A stretch of DNA of 64,000 bases, from NCBI RefSeq assembly GCF_046299575.1, contig NZ_JBKBHX010000001.1:124001-188000 (forward strand), given 5' to 3'. The position numbers and the translations under genes were made by a program. Below are positions 35,258-44,397 of this stretch, piece by piece. The notes under the pieces are model-generated. The model saw only the letters and a program-made list of their open reading frames with translations, made no database searches and was not told the DNA's origin. The DNA comes from Thermaurantimonas sp046299575 (GTDB lineage: Bacteria > Bacteroidota > Bacteroidia > Flavobacteriales > Schleiferiaceae). The number at the start of each line of letters is the position of its first letter. Within the stretch, counting starts at the first letter, position 1.

Positions 35258-37243
35258 ATGACTACCAGTAATCAACTCGGCAAAATCAAGGTTCTGCTGG
35301 TCGAAGACGACGACATTGATACCATCGCTTTCAAAAGGGCAGTGAATCGATCAGGTGTCGATGTGGAAGAGGTTTATCGATTTAAATATGCTGAGGAAGC
35401 TCTAAAATCTTTAGATCAAATAAATCCACACTGCGTATTTATTGATTACCAACTACCCGGTATCGATGGACTGACTCTTCTCAAGGAAATAAAATCACGA
35501 AAGCCAAAACTGCCGGTTATTGTACTTACCTCTCAAGGCGACGAAAAGCTGGCTGTAGAAATGATGAAAGCCGGCGCTTTCGACTATTTCCAAAAGAGCG
35601 AGGTCAATACCGATAAAATTTCGAAAACCCTGCTCGGCGTAATCAGACTGCTCGAACTCGAGATCGAACAGGAAAATACACGCCGTCAACTCGAAGAAAC
35701 TGAACAGTTTATTCAAAAAGTCACCCAGTCGTCTCCAAACATCATCTATGTAAACGACATAGAAGGCAACACCAACCTTTTTCACAACGATCAGCTACGC
35801 GAAATACTCGGATATACCCAAGAAGAAGTAAAAGAAATAGGGCCAAACATCTTTGCACGCATCATTGACTTTGAAGAATATCAGCGCATCCGACAGCACT
35901 ACTTAAAACTTCGCCACGAGCTAAAAGACGGTGAAATAGCTGAAAACGAATTCAGATTAAAGCATAAAGATGGCCACGATGTGTGGCTCTTCACGCGCGA
36001 AATTGTCTTTAAGCGAAATAAAGATGGCAAGGTAAAAGAATTGTTGGGCACAGCTATCGACATCACTACACGCAAAAAACAAGAGCAGGAATTGCTCGAG
36101 GCTAAAAAAGCAGCTGAAGAAGCGGCTAAAGCCAAAGCAGAATTTCTCAGCACAATGAGCCATGAAATTCGCACCCCGATGAACGCCATCATCGGTCTGA
36201 CCGAACTGCTTCTGAGAGATTACACCTTCGAACCTGATGTGACCAACAATCTGAAAGCCATAAAATTCGCAGCTGATAATCTTCTTATCATCATCAACGA
36301 CATTCTCGACTTCTCAAAAATCGAAGCCGGAAAACTCACTTTTGAAAAGATAAATTTCTCGCTCAAAGAAAAATTTGACTTTTTACATAAAACTTTCAAA
36401 ACCAAAGCACTAGAACAAGGCATCGGACTCTTCTTTCACTACGACGATAAAATTCCTGAGTTCCTTAACGGCGACCCCTATCGACTGAATCAGATTCTTG
36501 TAAATCTGATTGGCAATGCCATAAAATTCACCTTACAAGGAGAAGTAAATGTTTCGGCCACTCTTACCAAAAAGATGAAAAACAATGTGATTGTAAAATT
36601 GACCGTTTCAGATACTGGAATCGGAATTCCTCCCGATAAAATAGATACCATTTTCGAGAGCTTCTCACAGGCACATAGTAACAAAAAGAAGAACTTCGGC
36701 GGTACAGGTCTGGGCTTAGCCATAACTAAAAAACTGGTAGAACTTCAGGGTGGAAAAATCACGGTAGAGAGTGAGATTAACAAGGGTTCAACTTTTACAG
36801 TAGAACTAATGTATGGCATTGGTCAAAACCCGCAACTCACCGAAGAAGTAAAAACTGACACTTACGCTAACTTTAGAAACCTTAAAATCATAGTTGCTGA
36901 GGACAATCCGGTGAACCAAATTCTCATAAAACACATCCTGAACAAGTGGGGCTGTGAATATGTGGTGTGCAACAATGGTAGAGAGGTGCTCGAATGGCTT
37001 GACAAGGAAAACTTCAACCTGATCCTTATGGATATTCAGATGCCTGAAATGGATGGACTTGAGACCTTGCATCACATCCGTCATTCCAAGAGAAATTTTG
37101 CCAACATACCAATAATCGCCCTTACAGCAGATGCGTTTGCGCGCACCAATCCAGAATATACCAACGCCGGCTTCCAGGACTTTCTGACCAAGCCATTTAA
37201 AATGGAAGAACTTGAAAAAGTGATTACTAATCTGAATTTGTAA
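35258..37243 (+). CDS. Hybrid histidine kinase with receivers at both ends
   Basis: A 661-residue protein: N-terminal receiver (about 10-130, Asp63 in FIDYQLPG), a PAS/PAC domain (about 155-285), a coiled linker, HisKA with His302 in MSHEIRTPMNAI, HATPase (NLIGNAIKF, DTGIGIP, GGTGLGLAITKKLV), and a C-terminal receiver (about 535-655, Asp592 in LMDIQMPEMDG). No Hpt or DNA-binding part. Starts 5 bases after the previous gene and overlaps the hydrolase gene by one base. Confidence 0.94.
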   Translation: MTTSNQLGKIKVLLVEDDDIDTIAFKRAVNRSGVDVEEVYRFKYAEEALKSLDQINPHCVFIDYQLPGIDGLTLLKEIKSRKPKLPVIVLTSQGDEKLAVEMMKAGAFDYFQKSEVNTDKISKTLLGVIRLLELEIEQENTRRQLEETEQFIQKVTQSSPNIIYVNDIEGNTNLFHNDQLREILGYTQEEVKEIGPNIFARIIDFEEYQRIRQHYLKLRHELKDGEIAENEFRLKHKDGHDVWLFTREIVFKRNKDGKVKELLGTAIDITTRKKQEQELLEAKKAAEEAAKAKAEFLSTMSHEIRTPMNAIIGLTELLLRDYTFEPDVTNNLKAIKFAADNLLIIINDILDFSKIEAGKLTFEKINFSLKEKFDFLHKTFKTKALEQGIGLFFHYDDKIPEFLNGDPYRLNQILVNLIGNAIKFTLQGEVNVSATLTKKMKNNVIVKLTVSDTGIGIPPDKIDTIFESFSQAHSNKKKNFGGTGLGLAITKKLVELQGGKITVESEINKGSTFTVELMYGIGQNPQLTEEVKTDTYANFRNLKIIVAEDNPVNQILIKHILNKWGCEYVVCNNGREVLEWLDKENFNLILMDIQMPEMDGLETLHHIRHSKRNFANIPIIALTADAFARTNPEYTNAGFQDFLTKPFKMEELEKVITNLNL

Positions 37244-38376
37244 TGACGAAAGCAAAAAACATATTAATCTATACTTTTCTCATCGCTCTCGTACTCGTAG
37301 GCTTGTTGTATGCTTTTAAGCTCGACTATTTGATCAAAGGCGTTAGAATTGTTTATCTTAATGGTTACAAATCATCGTTTATACACGATTATTTGTACTT
37401 CGACCGCGACACTGTACGGCCATCACAGCAGATTTCGGAACTAACGTATTCCAATGAACTCATTCAAATACCCAAACAACTCGATAGCTTGCTGGAGGCA
37501 CTACACACTGCTTCTTTTTTAGTCGTTAAAGACGGAAAAATAGTTTTTGAAAAGTACTACCACGGCTTTAAAGCGGATACGGTGACCAATTCTTTCTCGA
37601 TGGCTAAATCGGTAGTCACGCTTCTTACCCAAATGGCCATTCAAGATGGCATCATTCCCTCATGGAATACTCCCGTCAAAAAGTACTTACCTGAAATTCA
37701 TGGTTTGTTTTCCAATCAAGTCACACTGTTCCACCTCAGCGCTATGTGCTCAGGCCTTGAGTGGGATGAGAATTACAAAAACCCCTTTGGTGTAACTGCT
37801 AAGGCCTATTACAGCAACCAGACCAATGACATTTGCCTAAATCAACCCTTCGACAATGAACCTGGCAAAAAATTCATTTACCAAAGCGGAAACACCCAAC
37901 TGTTAGCTCTTGCACTAGAACGGGCTACCGGTAAACGCATCAGCGAACTGCTGGAAGAAAAGCTTTGGAAACCCCTTGGCATGGAACGCACTGCCTATTG
38001 GCACCTCGATAAAAAAAATGGCGACAATATAGCCTACTGCTGCATCAATGCATCAACACACGACTTCGCTCGCCTTGGACTATTGGTGCTTAACAACGGT
38101 AAATGGAATGGAAAGCAGCTCGTTGATTCAGCCTTCCTCTGGCGGGCGCGTCAACCCTACCTCGAGACTAAATATGGTCAATCCTTTTGGTTAGCTAACG
38201 AGCAATACGACGAACCCATAGCGTATTTCAGAGGACATACCGGCCAATATATCATCATGCTTCCCAAATCAAACGCAGTAATTGTTCGCACCGGCTATAA
38301 ATCCTTGCCACAATCAGATGGCATGCATCACGATGAGTTTCATCACATCGTAAGAGGTGTTAAGTCTTTGTTCTAA
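37243..38376 (+). CDS. Serine hydrolase, beta-lactamase class C family
   Basis: A 377-residue protein with an N-terminal membrane/signal segment (about 5-24) and a class C beta-lactamase/PBP-like fold. Catalytic motif SMAK (Ser119, Lys122) is clear, with YQSGN as the likely second motif and a HTGQY third-box. The substrate could be a peptidoglycan peptide or an ester; a true beta-lactamase role is not indicated. ATG overlaps the hybrid kinase stop by one base (TAATG), so it is cotranscribed with the signalling genes, an odd partner that may be an effector. Confidence 0.88.
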   Translation: MTKAKNILIYTFLIALVLVGLLYAFKLDYLIKGVRIVYLNGYKSSFIHDYLYFDRDTVRPSQQISELTYSNELIQIPKQLDSLLEALHTASFLVVKDGKIVFEKYYHGFKADTVTNSFSMAKSVVTLLTQMAIQDGIIPSWNTPVKKYLPEIHGLFSNQVTLFHLSAMCSGLEWDENYKNPFGVTAKAYYSNQTNDICLNQPFDNEPGKKFIYQSGNTQLLALALERATGKRISELLEEKLWKPLGMERTAYWHLDKKNGDNIAYCCINASTHDFARLGLLVLNNGKWNGKQLVDSAFLWRARQPYLETKYGQSFWLANEQYDEPIAYFRGHTGQYIIMLPKSNAVIVRTGYKSLPQSDGMHHDEFHHIVRGVKSLF

Positions 38377-38440
38377 TTTCTAAATAAAAGGATACCCTAC
38401 TTTCGCCGGGTTTTAACCAAAGAGGGTTCAAGTATTATTG

Positions 38441-39313
38441 ATGCAGAAAAAGTGGGTGAGATGGTTTCTATTTGCCACACTTGCTATTGTGTGGGGCAGC
38501 TCCTTCTTGCTTATGAAAAAAGGGCTGCGCACTTACACCTACGACCAGATGGGAGCACTGCGCATCGTATTTGCCTGGCTACTAGCAGCTATTTTGTCAG
38601 TTAAGGATTTCAAAGAAATTAGAAAATCGGACTTTTGGCCACTGATGTGGGTAGGCCTATTGGGTAATGGTATTCCTTATTACTTGTTTCCTCTGGCTGT
38701 AAAGCACTTAGATAGCGGTTTGGTAGGGATTTTTAACAGCCTTGTGCCGCTTTTTACGCTTATTACAGGGTCGATATTTTTTGGTAGAAATTTTAAACCT
38801 ATTCAAGTTTTAGGGGTAATTGTCGGATTTTCAGGAGCCCTGCTGCTTTTGTTTCCCAAACTAAACCTTGAGGTAAATCCAAACCTCATTTATGGCAGCC
38901 TGGCCATAGCGTCAACGATTTGCTATGCGCTCAGCATCAACACAATATCTTCAAAGCTCGAGCACATGCGCAGCATCGCCATCACAGGGCTATCACTATC
39001 AGTGGTTGGACCACCTAGCCTGGTCTACTTGCTTTCAACAGATTTTATCGATCGCCTAACAACACATCCGCTCGGATACACCAATCTGGGCATTGCCGCA
39101 TTTCTCGGTATGGTCAATTCGGCTTTGGCCATCATTGTCTTTAATCAACTGATTAAAATGACCAGCCCACTTTTTTCGTCATCGGTCACATATTTCATAC
39201 CTGTAGTGGCCCTGATGTGGGGTGCCTACGATGGTGAGCAACTCGGTTTTTTTCATCTATTAGGTGTATCAACGATTTTAATTGGGGTGTATTTGGTGAA
39301 TAAAAGGAGATGA
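38441..39313 (+). CDS. EamA/DMT family transporter
   Basis: A 290-residue membrane protein with ten hydrophobic helices in two EamA repeats (about 5-140 and 150-287). The opening FATLAIVWGSSFLLMKKGL and the second repeat's LGMVNSALAIIVFNQLI fit the drug/metabolite transporter superfamily. Likely exports a small metabolite; substrate unknown. ATG at 38441, one codon after an in-frame TTG. It overlaps the next gene by 4 bases. Confidence 0.9.
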   Translation: MQKKWVRWFLFATLAIVWGSSFLLMKKGLRTYTYDQMGALRIVFAWLLAAILSVKDFKEIRKSDFWPLMWVGLLGNGIPYYLFPLAVKHLDSGLVGIFNSLVPLFTLITGSIFFGRNFKPIQVLGVIVGFSGALLLLFPKLNLEVNPNLIYGSLAIASTICYALSINTISSKLEHMRSIAITGLSLSVVGPPSLVYLLSTDFIDRLTTHPLGYTNLGIAAFLGMVNSALAIIVFNQLIKMTSPLFSSSVTYFIPVVALMWGAYDGEQLGFFHLLGVSTILIGVYLVNKRR

Positions 39314-40107
39314 AAAACCATCAAAAAGTACTTTTTACGCTGTCTCTAATACTACAGTTGTATTCTTTGCAAGCACAAATAATGAATATTGAGAGACGTA
39401 GGCAGCAGTTTGATACGATTGGATGGTTTGGCAGCACTGAATGGCAGCTGATTGCTGAACAAAACAGCAAGCGATACTTCACCTTTCGCACATTAAACAC
39501 CATCGAACGCCAAACCTACAAGCGAAATTTTTTGGTACTCAGCGAATTGCGCTTTGTAAGCGGTGAAGGGCAAACTTTTGCTAACTCCGGATTTGTCCAT
39601 TTTCGATACACGTACAAAGTTGATGAAATTCCACTTGATTCAACTAGAAGCCTCAAGACTGGTCATTTTTTGAGATGGGAGTCGTTCATACAGCAGCAGT
39701 ACAATGCCCTTTTGGGCGTGCGTTTTCGCAATTTGTTGGGTACAGGTCTTCGCTTTAAAATTGTTCAAAAGCGGGTACTATCGTTTTTTACAGGTATCAC
39801 TCCACTGATGCATGAGTACGAAATAGAGCGCAACGGAAAAATAAACAACGACTTGCGGCTAAGCTCCTATGCCGCCCTCAATTACAGAGCAGACAACAAT
39901 TTGACGCTCGTAATGGCGGTGTATTATCAGCCAATATGGTTTATGGCATATGATCACCGAATCAGCTGGGAAGCAAATGTTTTTACCAAACTTACCCGCC
40001 ATTTTGACTTGATTATTAATCTTAATTACATGTACGATACCAATCCACCCGCGGGTATACGCAATCACGTGTACAACATTCTGAATGGCGTAAGGTATAA
40101 TTTTTAA
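39310..40107 (+). CDS. DUF2490 family outer-membrane protein
   Basis: A 265-residue protein with a signal peptide (about 1-22, ending SLQAQ) and repeated beta-strand patterns. The content FRTLNTIERQTYKRNFLVLSELRF...GQ.FANSGFVHFRYTYKV and the C-terminal HVYNILNGVRYNF fit the DUF2490 barrel family of Bacteroidota. Function unknown. Begins in a 4-base overlap with the transporter gene. Confidence 0.75.
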   Translation: MKNHQKVLFTLSLILQLYSLQAQIMNIERRRQQFDTIGWFGSTEWQLIAEQNSKRYFTFRTLNTIERQTYKRNFLVLSELRFVSGEGQTFANSGFVHFRYTYKVDEIPLDSTRSLKTGHFLRWESFIQQQYNALLGVRFRNLLGTGLRFKIVQKRVLSFFTGITPLMHEYEIERNGKINNDLRLSSYAALNYRADNNLTLVMAVYYQPIWFMAYDHRISWEANVFTKLTRHFDLIINLNYMYDTNPPAGIRNHVYNILNGVRYNF

Positions 40108-40122
40108 AAATCTCTGCTGATC

Positions 40123-40737
40123 TTGAAAAGTGCTTTTGTAAGCTGGAGTGGAGGCAAAGACAGCATGCTTGTACTGCACTATGCGCTCACTGCGCAGTGG
40201 TACGATGTGAAATTTCTGTTTGTCACCATTGATCGAGCAACTCAGGCGGTGCCGATACACCAGGTGCCTAAAGCTCTCATCACACGACAAGGCCTATCGC
40301 TGGGCATACATACGCGAAAGCTGTACCTCAACTGGCCCTTGAGCAACGATCTGTATGAACAGCTTGTGATAGCCGAATACAAGCTGATGAAAACTCGTGG
40401 AATTGACGTATGCGTGTTTGGCGACATACATTTAAAAGATGTGCGAGAGTATAAAGAAATGATTTGTCGCAAGGCGGGCATAGAAGCCGTCTTTCCTCTA
40501 TGGGGCAGAAATTCGAATGATTTGGTCAACGAATTCCTCTCTTTGGGCTACCAAGCTCAGATCTGTGCTGTTGGCCATCCTGACTTGCCGACATCGCTTG
40601 TAGGCTCAGAGCTCAGCAAAGAGTTGATCGCCTCGCTGCCGGCACATATCGATCCAGCCGGCGAAAACGGTGAATACCACACCTTTGTGTGGAATGGACC
40701 ACTCTTTAAAAGACCTGTAGAAAGGCTTTCAATTTAA
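40123..40737 (+). CDS. Dph6-like PP-loop ATP pyrophosphatase
   Basis: A 204-residue PP-loop ATPase. Ahead of the body is the SWSGGKDSMLVLH motif. VFGDIHLKDVREYKE and the ending DPAGENGEYHTFVW are characteristic of the diphthine-ammonia ligase (Dph6) family. Diphthamide is made in archaea and eukaryotes, so the bacterial role must be a different adenylation reaction and is unknown. TTG start at 40123. Confidence 0.85.
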   Translation: MKSAFVSWSGGKDSMLVLHYALTAQWYDVKFLFVTIDRATQAVPIHQVPKALITRQGLSLGIHTRKLYLNWPLSNDLYEQLVIAEYKLMKTRGIDVCVFGDIHLKDVREYKEMICRKAGIEAVFPLWGRNSNDLVNEFLSLGYQAQICAVGHPDLPTSLVGSELSKELIASLPAHIDPAGENGEYHTFVWNGPLFKRPVERLSI

Positions 40738-40793
40738 AAAAATAAAAAAAAATAGCAATTCTTATCCCTTAAAGAAGGGAATGCCTTATTACT

Positions 40794-41405
40794 CTACGCT
40801 TTAATATGTAGATCCAGAACAGGTTTTAAGTCAAGAATGCCCTGTAAAGTCATGCCTGGATGCACAGGCCCTACGCCAGCCGGAGTGCCGGTGAAGATGA
40901 GATCACCCTTTTTAAGGGTAAAGAACTGGCTGATGTAGCTTATCAGGCGATCTACCGGGTAAAGCATGTGACTGGTGTGGCCATGCTGGCGCACCTGGCC
41001 ATCGATCAAGAGCTGGAAGCCGAGCTGATCTATGGGTGGTAACTGATCTTTTGGTACAAATGTGCCGATTACTGCAGAGCCGTCGAAGCCCTTGGCCTTC
41101 TCCCAGGGTAAGCCTTTGGACTTGAGCTCATTCTGAAGATCGCGGGCCGTGAAGTCGATGCCTAGAGTGAGGTGTGAATAGTATGTGTGGGCATATTCAG
41201 GGGCGATGTGCTTCCCCACCCGATCGATGCGCACTACAAGCTCGCACTCGTAGTGCAATTCGCTCGTGATATGAGGTATGTAGTAATTTTTGTGAGGATA
41301 AATGGCGCTATCGGGCTTGATGAAAAGGACAGGCTCTTCGGGTATTTGATTTCCGAGCTCGCGGGCGTGATCGGCATAATTTCTTCCAACGCAAACGATT
41401 TTCAT
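40794..41405 (-). CDS. Fumarylacetoacetate hydrolase family protein
   Basis: A 203-residue single-domain FAH-fold protein. It keeps the metal-site pattern: H..E..L in LHYECELVVRI, and the D..A.D.Q pattern as GIDFTARDLQ. The ending KGDLIFTGTPAGVGPV is the family signature. Members act as acylpyruvate hydrolases or oxaloacetate decarboxylases/tautomerases. Opposite strand to the Dph6-like gene, with an A-rich convergent gap between them. Confidence 0.93.
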   Translation of the reverse strand: MKIVCVGRNYADHARELGNQIPEEPVLFIKPDSAIYPHKNYYIPHITSELHYECELVVRIDRVGKHIAPEYAHTYYSHLTLGIDFTARDLQNELKSKGLPWEKAKGFDGSAVIGTFVPKDQLPPIDQLGFQLLIDGQVRQHGHTSHMLYPVDRLISYISQFFTLKKGDLIFTGTPAGVGPVHPGMTLQGILDLKPVLDLHIKA

Positions 41406-41555
41406 CGGTTTAAGGCTGAGTTTATCTGATCAAGATTGGTGACAAGAGCTGTAGGGCAGTTGTGCAAGAGGTGCACATACGAAAGTTTGAAAATCTTTAT
41501 CCGGTGCACGCCCAAAAGGAAAAAGATTTATGATTATTAAAAAAATCAGAACATC

Positions 41556-42326
41556 TCATTTGGCAGTCATCTTGCTAAGGCGTACGGCTGTGAGGACCTT
41601 TTTTGTGTAGAGGGGAAAATCAGCATTGAGCATCCAGGAGTAATAGCCTGAGTCTTTTTCAAAGACCTCTTCAAGGGTAAGGCCCTTGTATTTTCCGAAG
41701 GTGAACACCTCTTTACCTTCAGCGTTGTAAGCGATAAATCCCGCCAAATCAGCGTTTTGGTTTCGGGTTGAAAATTCACTAAGAAATGCGACATCGTTTT
41801 TCAGCTCGGGGTAGCGGTCGAGCTGGGCTTTTAAGATTTCGTATGTGGCGGTAACATCGGCCTCTGCTGAGTGAGCATTTTCGAGCTCGCGCTGACAATA
41901 GAAACGGTAAGCAGCTGCGAGATTGCGAGGTTCCATCTTGTGAAAGATGTTTTGCACGTCTACAAACCGGCGCTTGCTCAGGTCGAAATCTACACCAGCG
42001 CGCAGCATCTCTTCGGCCAGCATTGGAATGTCGAATTTATTGGAATTATAACCGGCCAGATCAGCATTGCCGATGAAGGCGTTGATTTCACGGGCTACGT
42101 CTTTGAAGTAGGGCTTGTCAGCTACCATTTCATTTGTAATGCCATGAATAGCAGTAACTTCCGGAGGTATCGGTATACCGGGATTGACAAGCCAGGTGCG
42201 TATCTGTGTAGAATGATCAGGCAGGGCCTTTAGAATGCAAATCTCAACTATTCGATCGCGTGAGAAATGGGTACCTGTAGTCTCAATGTCGAAAAAAGCC
42301 AATGGCCGAGTGAGGTGAAGCTCCAT
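41556..42326 (-). CDS. DnaQ-like 3'-5' exonuclease
   Basis: A 256-residue DEDDh exonuclease. FFDIETTG gives the first Asp/Glu pair, YNSNKFDIPML the second Asp, and HSAEADVTATYE the His and last Asp. A C-terminal part (about 205-245) has FGKYKGLTLEEVFEKDSGYYSWML, like the extra domain of ExoX-type proteins. It probably trims DNA ends or acts in repair/proofreading. Follows the E2 gene after 17 bases. Confidence 0.92.
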   Translation of the reverse strand: MELHLTRPLAFFDIETTGTHFSRDRIVEICILKALPDHSTQIRTWLVNPGIPIPPEVTAIHGITNEMVADKPYFKDVAREINAFIGNADLAGYNSNKFDIPMLAEEMLRAGVDFDLSKRRFVDVQNIFHKMEPRNLAAAYRFYCQRELENAHSAEADVTATYEILKAQLDRYPELKNDVAFLSEFSTRNQNADLAGFIAYNAEGKEVFTFGKYKGLTLEEVFEKDSGYYSWMLNADFPLYTKKVLTAVRLSKMTAK

Positions 42327-42343
42327 ATGTTAATGCGTGGGGA

Positions 42344-43693
42344 TTAAAAATCCCGGTTAATATCAAATTGCTCAAGGTAGTCGGCTACACGACGAACAAA
42401 ACTACCGCCAAGTGCGCCATCTACTACGCGATGATCGTATGAATGAGATAAGAACATCATGTGGCGTATGGCTATGACATCCCCTTGAGGAGTCTCGAGC
42501 ACAGCAGGCTTCTTGCGGATAGCGCCAACAGCCATAATTGCTACCTGAGGTTGATTAATCACCGGTGTGCCAAGTACGTTGCCGAAAGTACCTACATTGC
42601 TAATAGTGTAAGTGCCGCCCTTTATATCGTCAGGTTTGAGTTGGTTGTTGCGGGCACGGTTGGCCAGGTCATTTACCATTTTGGTAAGGCCAACAAGGTT
42701 GTACTGATCAGCGTTTTTAATGACAGGTACAATGAGGTTGCCACTGGGCAATGCGGTGGCCATGCCGATATTGATGTCGCGGTGTTTGATGATATTATAG
42801 CCATCTACCGAAATGTTGATCATCGGAAAGTCTTTTATGGCTTTTACGATGGCTTCAATGAAGATAGGAGTGTACGTAAGTTTTTCACCGGTGCGTTTTT
42901 CGAAGTCTTTTTTCACGCGCTCGCGCCAAAGCACGATGTTGGTGACATCAGCTTCCACAAAGCTGGTGACGTGGGGCGACACATGCTTGCTCATCACCAT
43001 ATGATCTGCTATAAGACGGCGCATGCGATCCATTTCGATGATTTCGTCGCCCGGCATGGGTTCGATGGTGGGCGCCTTGATGTGGAGCGTTGCTGCAGGT
43101 TGGGGCTGCGAGGCTGCAGGAGCAGAGGCAGAAGCCGGCGCTGAAACAGCAGGAGCTGGAGCTGTTACTGCAGCAGGGGCAGCTTTGCGATTCTTTAGAT
43201 AATTAAGGATGTCATTTTTGGTAACGCGTCCTTCGGATCCAGTGCCGGGAATGGAGTCAAGCTCGGCCTGAGAGATGCCTTCCTGGGCGGCTATGGAGCG
43301 CACCAACGGTGAGTAAAATCGTCCTGCGATTGATTTAATTTCAGTAGCTGGTTGCAAGGTTTCAACTGCTTTAGCCATCAATGATTCAGCCTGCGCAACA
43401 GCTTCGGCTGTGGCCGGTGCAGGAGCAGCTGCGGTGGCCGATGCGCCGTTGGCAGCTGTATCGATGAGAGCAATGGCTTGCCCCACTTTTACGACATCGT
43501 TTTCATTAAATAGTTTTTTTACCAAAATGCCTTCCACGGGTGAGGGCACTTCGCTGTCCACTTTGTCAGTGGCAATTTCGAGTACAGCTTCTTCGAGTTC
43601 GATGCGGTCGCCTTCGTTTTTAAGCCATTTGATAATGGTGGCTTCGGCCACACTTTCCCCCATTTTGGGCATGATGAGTTCGTACTGAGCCAT
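42344..43693 (-). CDS. 2-oxoacid dehydrogenase E2 (dihydrolipoamide acyltransferase)
   Basis: A 449-residue E2 core. Lipoyl domain (about 2-78) with lipoyl-Lys44 in EIATDKVDSEV, an Ala/Pro-rich linker, a peripheral-subunit-binding domain (about 130-168, YSPLVRSIAAQEGIS), a second linker, and the acyltransferase domain (about 210-445) ending with HSYDHRVVDGALGG, which holds the catalytic His and Asp. Pyruvate, 2-oxoglutarate or branched-chain specificity cannot be told; no E1 gene is adjacent. The single lipoyl domain and VDSEVPSP pattern are common in the branched-chain type. Confidence 0.95.
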   Translation of the reverse strand: MAQYELIMPKMGESVAEATIIKWLKNEGDRIELEEAVLEIATDKVDSEVPSPVEGILVKKLFNENDVVKVGQAIALIDTAANGASATAAAPAPATAEAVAQAESLMAKAVETLQPATEIKSIAGRFYSPLVRSIAAQEGISQAELDSIPGTGSEGRVTKNDILNYLKNRKAAPAAVTAPAPAVSAPASASAPAASQPQPAATLHIKAPTIEPMPGDEIIEMDRMRRLIADHMVMSKHVSPHVTSFVEADVTNIVLWRERVKKDFEKRTGEKLTYTPIFIEAIVKAIKDFPMINISVDGYNIIKHRDINIGMATALPSGNLIVPVIKNADQYNLVGLTKMVNDLANRARNNQLKPDDIKGGTYTISNVGTFGNVLGTPVINQPQVAIMAVGAIRKKPAVLETPQGDVIAIRHMMFLSHSYDHRVVDGALGGSFVRRVADYLEQFDINRDF

Positions 43694-43812
43694 TTTTCCC
43701 GTGGTTGATGTATTGATTAGGCCGCGAAAATACGATTAACAGTTGTTTCTGAGGTGTTAATGGTATGTTTAGCGGTGTGTAAGATTATGAGTTTTTGAAG
43801 TCTTCCAGTATT

Positions 43813-44322
43813 TCAGTTTTTCTCTTGCTTTTTAACACGTAACAGAGTAACAAAGGAGAGTGAGACGGGCTGGGTTCCATCGGTGTCGGTAGCCTGCGTT
43901 GTTTGAATAATCTCCCACTCTGAGGGATTCCACTCCGGAAAGGTAGTATCGCCTTCGTAATCGCGATGAACAATGGTGAGCTCCATCAAATCAGCCAGGG
44001 GAAGTGCCTGGCGATAAATGTCGGCTCCGCCGGCTATGTAAATGCGTTCAGAAGATGGAAAAGCCTCAAGAGCCTCTTTAAGGGAGTGATAAACTTGAAC
44101 CCCTTCAGCTTGAAAGTGTGGGTTACGGGTAATCACTACGTTGGTACGCTTGGGCAATGGGCGACCAATGGATTCGAAGGTACGCCTGCCCATCACAACG
44201 ATTTGCCCAAGAGTGAGCTGTCTGAAGTGGCGCAAGTCGGATGGAATGTGCCAGATGAGCTGATTGTTACGGCCAATCACGCGGTTTTGGGACATTGCAG
44301 CAATTAGAATGATTTGTGCCAT
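43813..44322 (-). CDS. folA: Dihydrofolate reductase
   Basis: A 169-residue enzyme making tetrahydrofolate with NADPH. MSQNRVIGRNNQLIWHIPSDLRHFR includes the M20-loop and the substrate-binding acid (Asp at the IPSDL). VVMGRRTFESIGRPLP and IYIAGGADIYRQALP are the NADPH-binding motifs. Full length. Independent of nrdA upstream because a terminator lies between. Confidence 0.97.
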   Translation of the reverse strand: MAQIILIAAMSQNRVIGRNNQLIWHIPSDLRHFRQLTLGQIVVMGRRTFESIGRPLPKRTNVVITRNPHFQAEGVQVYHSLKEALEAFPSSERIYIAGGADIYRQALPLADLMELTIVHRDYEGDTTFPEWNPSEWEIIQTTQATDTDGTQPVSLSFVTLLRVKKQEKN

Positions 44323-44345
44323 GCAGTGGTTTTTTATGGTTAAAA

Positions 44346-44375
44346 AAGAAAAAGCCGGTGATAAATCCCGGCTTT
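44346..44375 (-). terminator. Terminator after nrdA
   Basis: AAAGCCGG (44351-44358) pairs with CCGGCTTT (44368-44375); A-rich bases to the left form the T tract for the minus strand. It lies between the nrdA stop at 44398 and folA. Confidence 0.82.
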
Positions 44376-44397
44376 TTTTGGCGTTAAAAAACTCGGA

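Noticed and set aside
37243..38376. Antibiotic-resistance beta-lactamase
   Set aside because: The fold and SMAK motif fit the wide class C-like hydrolase family; there is no further sign of beta-lactam activity and it sits in a signalling operon.
40763..40780. Small TCCCTT/AAGGGA hairpin between convergent genes
   Set aside because: Six-base stem without an adjacent T tract in either direction; too weak to call a terminator with confidence.
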